Shown here one piece after another: positions 34,449-41,393 of a stretch of DNA of 50,947 bases. Every line of letters starts with the position of its first letter. Position 1 is the first letter of the stretch. The translations under genes were made by a program, and so were the position numbers. Under the pieces are notes generated by a model. The model made no database searches, was not told the DNA's origin, and saw only the letters and a list, made by a program, of their open reading frames with translations. Source of the DNA: Planctomycetota bacterium (GTDB taxonomy: Bacteria; Planctomycetota; Phycisphaerae; Sedimentisphaerales; Anaerohalosphaeraceae); the NCBI GenBank assembly GCA_029552545.1, contig JAKPDO010000020.1, forward strand, positions 1 to 50,947. The letters are read 5' to 3'.

Positions 34449-36647
34449 CTACGGATAAAATCCCTCCGCCAGCCAGTTCTGAGCCATCAGGGCAAAGTCC
34501 GCCAAATCGACGCGGCAGTAAGATGTGCCGGTGTTGTCCACATTGAAGTTGCTGCCCGGGAAGTCCGTATAGATGCAGCCGGGTTTGCCCGTCAGGTTGT
34601 AGTATTCCTGAGCAATGGTCTCCGATGTCAGCACATAGTTGTACACCCGCAGGTTGTCAATCAGCCCGTTGAAGTACCGATGGATGCCGCCCTGCGTATC
34701 CTGCGGCGATGCCCCGATGAGCATTCCGTTAACCCACGGCAGGAAGGTGCTGCTGACGGCACTGCCGGAGGTGGCGATGAGACTGCCGTCCACATACACC
34801 CGCATAATGTCATCCATCGCCCAGGTCGCCGCAATCATATGCCACTGTCCGTCGCCGGCCATGTTGAAGTTGTTCACCCATGTCGGCCGCCAGGACACCC
34901 AGGTTACCTGAGCCGTCTCACCCAGCACAAGGGCTCGGGCGTTGGTATAGGTGGAATCCAAATCCGACTCCACAGCCAATTCGAAGGCTGTATGCGGCCA
35001 GCCGTCTCCGTGATTCCAGCCGGACAAAATCGCCGCCACCTTGCTGTAGGGCTCCCCGCCGGGAACGGAATTGACCTTCACCCAGCAGACGACCGACCCT
35101 CTGTCCAGGCCGCCGCCGATGCCGCCGGCATCCAGCAGACTGGCCTTCGGGAAGCCGTTGTTGCCCAGCGTGACATACTGATTAAGGCCGTTCAAAGACA
35201 GGGCCTGCCCGCCGCCGATACCCGCTGCAAAGGTCGGGCTGCCGACGCCGGTGCCGTTGATGCCGTGGCCGCTGCTGTCGTTCAGATTGCCGTCAAACAG
35301 ATATTCAGCCACCTTGCGTTCCACAACCAGCGTCACGACATTGGAATAAACATCCGGAAAACTGCCGCCGCCGGACTGGGTCGCTGCATTCCAGATACGG
35401 CAGTAGTAGTAGGCCTGATAGGCCTTGTTCGCCGAGGGGATTGTCAGGGTGGGGCTGTTTCCGCCGATTGAAGCACTGATGGCTGTATCGGAAGCGTCAA
35501 TCACACCGTCCTGCGAGAAGTACCACTGATAACTGGGCGTCGTAACACTTTGAACGGTGACCGTAAACTGCGGGTTGGGACCGCCGATTACATAACGGGT
35601 GCTGACCGGCTGAGCCGTAATGACCGGCAGCGTGCTGAGCGTGTTAAAAGACCAAATGGGCCCGACAATATTGTTCGGATCCACCGCCTCCAGCGTGCTG
35701 ACGCCGACGGTAAAGGTTTGTTCAAATCCTTCGACGGCTTCCACAACCGCCCAGCGGAACGTGCTGTTAATCGGAAGAAGCACAGGCCCATACTGGGATT
35801 CGGTCGTGCTCAGGCCCGGGTCCACACCGGTTCTGCCGTGATAATACAGATTGGGGTCATTGAGCGTCTTGCTCATAAAGACATATTCATCCACAATCAG
35901 CGGATTGACTTCGTATTGTCCATTGGGGTCCCCTCCCGGCCTCCACTTCAGAAGAGCATTGACGAAGTTGGGATTGGCGGCAAATTCCTGTTCCACGGAG
36001 GGATTGCGGGGCCCGTATTCATCCACCAGCCCTTCCGGCCAGATCCACACATTGTCAATATAAATCGTAGTGCTTCCGGTGGTAGCGGTATTGATGCCGA
36101 AGCCGATATTGGCGCCCCAGCCGCCGATAGCATTGATGATGGAGTTTCGCGTTTCCTCATCCATCGTAAACACATACCGGTGGGGCAAACCGTCCACAAT
36201 CAGCGGCTGCCACATATACAGATTCCAGCCGCCGCTCGGGGCCGCCGTATTATGAATAAACCCCAATTCACACCATCCGCCTGCCACTTCCGACGCGACA
36301 GCCGTGACATCTACGGAAATGACACACTGAGGGGACAAAATGGCTTGAATCCAGGGGTTGTCCAGCGTGTTGCCGTTGTCAAACAGGGGCAGTTGGACTG
36401 TAGCGCCCCAGCCGCCGTCGGCATCCACACATTTTAAGGAATGAGTTCCCCGCGTAGCCGCCACCGCCGGCAGAAGGGTGTCGGAAATGGCCAGACCGCC
36501 GTTAAACCAGTGGTCATATCGATAGGGTGTAAAACCGGTGTCCGGGCCGCTTTCAAAATCTCCAACCAAAATCGGGTCCATCGCAAAACCGATGGACGAA
36601 AAAAGAAGGCCGAATCCTAAACATACCATAAACCATTTTCTTTTCAT
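34449..36647 (-). CDS. exported LamG/concanavalin-like protein with dockerin-like C-terminal motif
   Basis: The 732-residue protein has a signal peptide (1-22, CLGFGLLFSSIGFA) and an N-terminal beta-sandwich domain (VGDFESGPDTGF, IYIDNVWIWPEG) like the PEP-CTERM protein encoded at 39112. A middle Ig-like region (ITAQPVSTRYVIGGPNPQFT, YQWYFSQDG) follows. A LamG-type domain lies from about 440 to 680 (YLFDGNLNDSSGHGINGTGV, GQWHMIAATWA, RVYVDGSLIATSG, GLIDNLRVYNYVLT). The end NVDNTGTSYCRVDLADFALM is one EF-hand-like half dockerin. It likely binds polysaccharide outside the cell; no enzyme motif is seen. It follows the FecR gene by 48 bases and probably shares the sigma/anti-sigma transcript. Confidence 0.8.
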   Translation of the reverse strand: MKRKWFMVCLGFGLLFSSIGFAMDPILVGDFESGPDTGFTPYRYDHWFNGGLAISDTLLPAVAATRGTHSLKCVDADGGWGATVQLPLFDNGNTLDNPWIQAILSPQCVISVDVTAVASEVAGGWCELGFIHNTAAPSGGWNLYMWQPLIVDGLPHRYVFTMDEETRNSIINAIGGWGANIGFGINTATTGSTTIYIDNVWIWPEGLVDEYGPRNPSVEQEFAANPNFVNALLKWRPGGDPNGQYEVNPLIVDEYVFMSKTLNDPNLYYHGRTGVDPGLSTTESQYGPVLLPINSTFRWAVVEAVEGFEQTFTVGVSTLEAVDPNNIVGPIWSFNTLSTLPVITAQPVSTRYVIGGPNPQFTVTVQSVTTPSYQWYFSQDGVIDASDTAISASIGGNSPTLTIPSANKAYQAYYYCRIWNAATQSGGGSFPDVYSNVVTLVVERKVAEYLFDGNLNDSSGHGINGTGVGSPTFAAGIGGGQALSLNGLNQYVTLGNNGFPKASLLDAGGIGGGLDRGSVVCWVKVNSVPGGEPYSKVAAILSGWNHGDGWPHTAFELAVESDLDSTYTNARALVLGETAQVTWVSWRPTWVNNFNMAGDGQWHMIAATWAMDDIMRVYVDGSLIATSGSAVSSTFLPWVNGMLIGASPQDTQGGIHRYFNGLIDNLRVYNYVLTSETIAQEYYNLTGKPGCIYTDFPGSNFNVDNTGTSYCRVDLADFALMAQNWLAEGFYP

Positions 36648-36695
36648 CTGCTTCCCCTTTCCCTTTTATCTTTTCATAAATCCGAGGATACTCTT

Positions 36696-38357
36696 TCAGT
36701 ATTTTCCCCTTAATTCCAGACGCGGCTGTTCGAACAGACACCAGTCATAACTGATGTTGTCGCCGCCGTCGGTCGCAGCGAGAGTTAAAAATCGTTCCTC
36801 CGGACGAATTTCAACATCGATTCTCTGAATCGATGCCTGCTGATGAGGATTGAGATGATGAAACCGCACCTGACCGTCCACCAGCACCCAGAATTCATTG
36901 GCCATTTGAGCCAGCGCATTGGCCGAAACGCCGCAGCGGGCGGTAAAGCGGACAATTTCCAGATTCGGATACTGCCGCCGCAGGGCGTCCAGGTCAAACG
37001 TAATGCCGGCGTTGGAATGAATCACCAAAACGGAAGAGGGCGTTCGGGACGGCTCCAGCGACACTTCCATCGGCTGGCCTTTCAGGAGCTCCTGATTGTC
37101 GCCGAGGCGTGCGGTGTAAATAATCGGCTGGGTGAGGATATCCGCCCAGTACTCACCGGCCGTTCCCGGAAAACCGCCGAAGGTATGCCCGGCTGAAGAC
37201 ACCTGCACCGGCCCCTGACTGCCGTTGGGAACAAACACCCCGTCCACAACCGGAAGAGCCGAAACCGGATGATAAGTTCCCGAACCGCTTCGGATATAGC
37301 CCTGCTCGGCCTCCGAATGAACCTGTCCTGTAGCCGGATCGATTCCCATCGGGGACCGAACGGACTCTCTGCCGCTGCCTCCGGCGGCCAGGTTCGCCAA
37401 ATCCAAATAAGTCTGTCCGTACCAGACGGACTGCTCCTGCGAGGAAATCTTTCGGGCAAAATACAATTCCTTAAACTCCGCAGGCCGGATTTTTCCATCC
37501 GGTTCAACCCGACGCGCCTGGGCCGTCTCAAGAATTTCACTGGTCTGCGGGGTGCCCTGTACGCCGGCTACGAGATTCACTTTGCCCTTCATCACGTGCA
37601 CCTCGGCCTGGCCGCCGCTGCGTACCTCCAGCCCGAATTCCGTCCCCAAATCCACCACGCGCGAACCCGGACAATCAATCGTAAATCCGATGGCGGTATT
37701 GGGGACAGAGGCAAAGGCCTTTCCGTTGAACAGACGCATCTGGTTTTCTGAAAGCAGCTTAAACCGGGCGGGCCCCTCCAGCACCACTTCCGCCCCGGAA
37801 TCAAACCGAATCGAAACAAACCCGCTGACCAAATCCTTCGGACGCACGGAAAGGCGGTCCCCCGGCTGAAGAGGAGTCTGATTGTAAGCCCAGCGGGCAT
37901 TGACCGAATCGGCCAGGGTCGCCACCGCCGGCGAAGCAAAAAACTGCGCATACACCACAATAAAAAGCATTGCCGCAACGGAAACCGCTATTCCAAACAA
38001 CGACAGACGGCTGACGCGGCGTCTCGAAGGTGTCAGGGCGGTCATGGGCTCCGAAACGGCCGGTTCCGCCGGACGTTCCACCGGCACCAGCTCCGCCGTC
38101 TGTTCGTGCCGGGCCAGCTGCTGCCACAGCTGCGCATCCAAAACCTCTTCCGTCGAAGCGGCGGTCTGCGGGGCGTGTTCCAGAAGGGTCCGAAGATGCG
38201 TATGAATCTGCAGAAACTCCACGTAATACCGGCGAACCGGAGGATGCTCGATAATCAGACGCTCCAGCTCGCGGATTTCTTCCTCCTCAATTCGCCCGTC
38301 CAGCGACTTGCAGATCAGATACCGCACTCGATAAAAGATTTTTTCCTCTGCGTTCAT
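36696..38357 (-). CDS. FecR-type anti-sigma factor with NPCBM-like ectodomain
   Basis: The 553-residue protein has a cytosolic N-terminal part (EEIRELERLIIEHPPVRRYY) that would hold the sigma factor, one membrane helix at about 119-141 (LFGIAVSVAAMLFIVVYAQF), and a FecR domain (LSVRPKDLVSGFVSIRFDSG, DLGTEFGLEVRSGGQAEVHV, MKGKVNLV). The last ~135 residues (ITFDLDALRRQYPN, EFWVLVDGQVRF, RFLTLAATDGGDNISYDW) look like an NPCBM/NEW2 carbohydrate-binding module. The start at 38357 overlaps the sigma stop (ATGA). It probably senses a glycan in the periplasm and frees the sigma factor. Ligand and mechanism are inferred. Confidence 0.83.
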   Translation of the reverse strand: MNAEEKIFYRVRYLICKSLDGRIEEEEIRELERLIIEHPPVRRYYVEFLQIHTHLRTLLEHAPQTAASTEEVLDAQLWQQLARHEQTAELVPVERPAEPAVSEPMTALTPSRRRVSRLSLFGIAVSVAAMLFIVVYAQFFASPAVATLADSVNARWAYNQTPLQPGDRLSVRPKDLVSGFVSIRFDSGAEVVLEGPARFKLLSENQMRLFNGKAFASVPNTAIGFTIDCPGSRVVDLGTEFGLEVRSGGQAEVHVMKGKVNLVAGVQGTPQTSEILETAQARRVEPDGKIRPAEFKELYFARKISSQEQSVWYGQTYLDLANLAAGGSGRESVRSPMGIDPATGQVHSEAEQGYIRSGSGTYHPVSALPVVDGVFVPNGSQGPVQVSSAGHTFGGFPGTAGEYWADILTQPIIYTARLGDNQELLKGQPMEVSLEPSRTPSSVLVIHSNAGITFDLDALRRQYPNLEIVRFTARCGVSANALAQMANEFWVLVDGQVRFHHLNPHQQASIQRIDVEIRPEERFLTLAATDGGDNISYDWCLFEQPRLELRGKY

Positions 38358-38905
38358 GGTCGTTCTCCCGCCGCCAGGGTTCGCCGCACACAATTCAGCA
38401 GCCAGTCGTTCAGCCGAGCGGTATAACGATAAACAGCATCGATGGACGCGCCGACTTTCTGAGCCACAAGACGGGCACTGGAGCCGTCATAATAGCGCAT
38501 CCGGATAAACTGCTGATCCTTGTCAGACAGTTTATTCAGGCAGTTTCGCAGGGCCTGAAGCCGGTCCTGACTCTGCTCCTGCACCTTTTCCGTTTCGGAA
38601 ATCAGCAGGTCATAGGCCTCTTCGCTCAGACACAGGCGGGAACGTTTGTTCTGTTTTCGGTAATTGAGAATCTGGTATTTGGCGATAGTGACCGCCCAGG
38701 AAACGAAGTTGGTTCCCGGTTCAAATTTGTGGAAGTTTTTCCACATCACCGCCGCCGTCTCCTGCATAATGTCATCCGCATCCGAATCATTTGGAACCAT
38801 GCTGATGATGTAGGCATAGATTCGGGCGTGGTTGGCCGTAAGCAGTTTGACGAACGGCGTTCGGGCCTTCAGAAAATCGGATGTCTTTTCGTTTTCCTGA
38901 GTCAT
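38354..38905 (-). CDS. ECF RNA polymerase sigma factor (planctomycete type)
   Basis: The 183-residue protein has sigma region 2 (DADDIMQETAAVMWKNFHKF, then NFVSWAVTIAKYQILNYRKQ) and region 4 (LRNCLNKLSDKDQQFIRMRY and a helix-turn-helix SSARLVAQKVGASIDAVYRY). The wording fits the ECF groups large in Rhodopirellula and Verrucomicrobia. No regions 1 or 3 are present. It would steer RNA polymerase to a small regulon, likely glycan-uptake or exported-protein genes. It is translationally coupled to the FecR-type anti-sigma factor. No autoregulatory promoter was confidently seen in the 206-base gap upstream. Confidence 0.93.
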   Translation of the reverse strand: MTQENEKTSDFLKARTPFVKLLTANHARIYAYIISMVPNDSDADDIMQETAAVMWKNFHKFEPGTNFVSWAVTIAKYQILNYRKQNKRSRLCLSEEAYDLLISETEKVQEQSQDRLQALRNCLNKLSDKDQQFIRMRYYDGSSARLVAQKVGASIDAVYRYTARLNDWLLNCVRRTLAAGERP

Positions 38906-39044
38906 CGTTACAATTCCCTGCGATATTCTGCAGTCCGTCTTTCACACCCGCCCCTTCTGCAATAGCCGCCGAATCAATTTGTCGGCGGTCTTTTTCAAAA
39001 ACCTTCGTGTTTTTCCAGGAAACCAGACCGCCGGCCGCCGAAGG

Positions 39045-39091
39045 GAAGAAAAACGGGCTTGCCTGCCAAAAAGCGCGAACAAGCCCGTTTT
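39045..39091 (-). terminator. intrinsic terminator of the PEP-CTERM gene
   Basis: AAAACGGGCTTG (39050-39061) and CAAGCCCGTTTT (39080-39091) form a 12-bp stem. Read leftward it is followed by T-rich DNA. It ends the gene at 39112. Confidence 0.8.
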
Positions 39092-39111
39092 CACCCTCCC
39101 GAATCCTCCCG

Positions 39112-39777
39112 CTACCGTCTGCGGCGAAGGACGGACAGCCCGCCCAGTCCCAGCAGAACCATAGAAGCAGGTTCCGGAACCAGCACTTTGATGTTGTCAA
39201 AGTAGTAAATCGCCATCGCCGGATAAACGGGTTCGCCGGTAATCGGGTCGTTTTCGTTGTTGCCGGTGTTGCTGATAAAGCCGATATTGGCCCAGCCGGT
39301 GGCACCGCCCATCTTGGCCATCGCTTCTTCGGAAATCTGGAAAACGAGCGTTTGTGTGCTTCCGATAGCCACATTCTGCCAATCAAAAACGCTCCACATC
39401 GTCTGCGCCCAGCCGCTTTCCTCACCGAGACCGGTATTAATCAGCAAACCGATAGAAGCCCAGCCGGCAGGGAAATCATTGGCGTATGTCGTGATGTCCA
39501 CGGAGACTTTTCCATAGGCGGCCAATTTGGCCTGAGCCGGGGTTCCCAGCAAGGCACCTTCAATCGTATTATCCCATCCTCCAAGGACTTGCGTCATTTT
39601 CATCGACCACTCCCCCAGGGTGGCATTGGCCTGTACGGGGGTGGAGGAGTCGCCCGGCCGCCAGCCGCCGGTCCACCAGCCGTCGGTGGAGTTTTCGAAA
39701 TTGCCGACGACGATGTCGGCCCAGGCGGAGGAGGCCAGAACAAGAGTTAAAAGACACAGAATTGCTTTTGCTTTCAT
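39112..39777 (-). CDS. exported PEP-CTERM protein
   Basis: The 221-residue protein has a signal peptide (KAKAILCLLTLVLASSAWA), a single beta-sandwich domain (DIVVGNFENSTDGWWTGGW, YYFDNIKVL), and the sorting tail VPEPASMVLLGLGGLSVLRR. The tail has PEP, a hydrophobic helix and terminal Arg. Such tails are cut by an exosortase, which is not in this window, and the protein is released or fixed outside the cell. Its body resembles the N-terminal domain of the LamG protein (34449), with similar NFE/DFE starts and GW-rich patches, so the two may bind related ligands. ATG 39777 is preferred because AGGAGAAGGA lies just upstream. Confidence 0.88.
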   Translation of the reverse strand: MKAKAILCLLTLVLASSAWADIVVGNFENSTDGWWTGGWRPGDSSTPVQANATLGEWSMKMTQVLGGWDNTIEGALLGTPAQAKLAAYGKVSVDITTYANDFPAGWASIGLLINTGLGEESGWAQTMWSVFDWQNVAIGSTQTLVFQISEEAMAKMGGATGWANIGFISNTGNNENDPITGEPVYPAMAIYYFDNIKVLVPEPASMVLLGLGGLSVLRRRR

Positions 39778-40249
39778 CTTTCCTTCTCCTAAAGAGTTAC
39801 GATTTGTTTGTGTTTGTTCACGATTCGCCACACTTCACACACACGGGATAAGGGTACTCCTTAAAGCAATAGCCGTAAAAAGGGGCGCTTTGCGCAGATT
39901 TTGTGAAAAAACGCTTGTATTTTTTGCTTTTCAGAGATGGCAAAAAATGTATGTATGATGTACAAAAATTGTATATAGAAGATAAAAGCATGGATACATA
40001 GACAAATGGAAAGGCGATAATACAAGTCTTATTTGAGTTTTTGGAAAATTTTATGATGTTCACATATTGAACATCAACGGGTTCGGCATTTTGCGGTTTA
40101 ATCTGTTTCAACGGACATCGGGAGAGATATAATACTCCGAACCCCAGTGCAGAAGAATAGTTTTGGATGAATCGTTCGTGCGGGAATCAGGCATAGGCCA
40201 GCCAGGTGATTAAAAATCCAAAAGACAAGTTTCAGGATTGTCAGGCTCA
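39778..40249. other. AT-rich 470-base gap with a palindrome
   Basis: No gene is seen. Composition is clearly more AT-rich than the neighbours from about 39840. It holds the perfect 9-bp inverted repeat at 40054-40076 and several TATA-like words, none forming a convincing promoter. Confidence 0.45.
40054..40076. repeat. perfect inverted repeat, operator-like
   Basis: TGATGTTCA (40054-40062), CATAT, TGAACATCA (40068-40076). A 9+5+9 symmetric site of this kind suits a dimeric regulator, or a small hairpin. It lies 174 bases before the DUF3800 gene. Confidence 0.5.
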
Positions 40250-41050
40250 ATGACCAATCAGGCCCAATTTAAGAACCGGTATCGGTTGTACATCGATGAA
40301 TCAGGCGATCACACCTATAACCTGCTGAACGACCCAACTCATCGCTACTTGGCGCTTCTGGGAGTATGGTTTCGAGGAGAAGATTATCTGTCATTTGCGG
40401 AGCATCTTGAGGATTTCAAACGTTCCATCTGGGGGTTTCGACCGGACAATCCGGTTATTTTCCATCGTACGGAGATTATTAATCGCAAAGGTCCCTTCGG
40501 CCTTCTCTGTCAACCTGAAAAGAGAAAGCAGTTTGACGAAGGCCTGTTGAACCTCGTCCGTCAGGCGCAATTCAAAATGGTCTGTGTGATTATCGACAAG
40601 CTGTAACATCTGAACAAATATAAAAGCCCGTTTCATCCTTATCATTACTGCCTGGCTGCCCTGTTGGACCGTTACAGCGGCTGGCTTGTGTATAAGAACG
40701 CCGTTGGAGATGTAATAGCCGAATCCCGCGGCAAAGAGGAGGATCTCCAGCTCAAACAGGCTTATCGTCGTGTCTATGAAAGCGGAACTCTGATGTACCC
40801 CCATGAACGTCATCAAGCGGCGTTAACAAGTCGGGACATCAAGCTGAAAAAGAAAACCGATGATATCGCCGGCCTCCAACTGGCTGATATCTTGGCTCAT
40901 CCGGTCAAACAGGCCTTTCTTGTCGAAAGAGGGTTAATTGCAGTCTCAGGGGAAACTTTCGGCAAAAAGATATTCGAGGCTGCATGGGACAAATTGAATG
41001 TTTGCTCAAGGCAAGGAAAGATAGACGGATATGGTGTAGTGTGGCTTTAA
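40250..41050 (+). pseudogene. DUF3800-family protein interrupted by an in-frame stop
   Basis: Frames 40250-40606 and 40607-41050 are in the same phase, split by one TAA (40604-40606) in IIDKL-stop-HLNKYKSPFHPYHY. Sequence on both sides is DUF3800-like: RLYIDESGDHTYN at the start, HRTEIINRKGPF in the middle, LQLADILAHPVKQAFL near the end. The full protein would be about 266 residues. The family has no established biochemical role that I can state; its DE-rich start suggests a metal site. A single base change explains the break, so it is a recent nonsense mutation or a base error. It lies in AT-rich DNA and may have been acquired by transfer. Confidence 0.75.
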
Positions 41051-41059
41051 AATGAAAAG

Positions 41060-41100
41060 CCCCCTTTCGGGGGTCAATTCACGCCAGCCCTTACGGGCTG
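41060..41100 (+). terminator. two tandem hairpins after the DUF3800 gene
   Basis: CCCCC-TTTC-GGGGG (41060-41073) and CAGCCC-TTAC-GGGCTG (41085-41100). No T run follows either, so termination is only probable. The rest of 41101-41393 shows no credible gene. Confidence 0.45.
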
Positions 41101-41393
41101 TCCACCTGCGAAATATCGCATTAATTATTAGTATCGGTTATAAAGAAGAAAAGTTCAAGTCTTTTTTTGAAAACTCATTAGTTGGTTGGTTTGCTGACAG
41201 TTCACTAAAAAAGAAGCCGAATCCCATTTTGAAAGTGAGGAAGCTGCCGAAGGGCGGAAGGTTTTTTGAGGCTATTCCAATAGCCACAAATTCGTTTGTG
41301 GATACTGAAAGGCAGTTCTGATGTCTACAAAATAGTTTGTCGGTATTGGAGTATCCGCAAAAGTCGGTGAAATGGGCAAAAACGGATAGGGAA

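Noticed and set aside
40184..40203. TCAGGCATAGGCCAG near the DUF3800 gene, close to part of the CRISPR repeat
   Set aside because: 14 of 15 bases match the repeat core but the flanks do not. A match this short is possible by chance in 50 kb, and no cas gene or second copy is near.
40604..40606. Recoding of the DUF3800 stop as a special amino acid
   Set aside because: The stop is TAA, not TGA or TAG, and no recoding stem is seen, so a nonsense mutation or base error is simpler.
41052..41321. 89-codon rightward frame after the DUF3800 gene
   Set aside because: It translates two hairpins and AT-rich DNA, has no ribosome site and resembles nothing.
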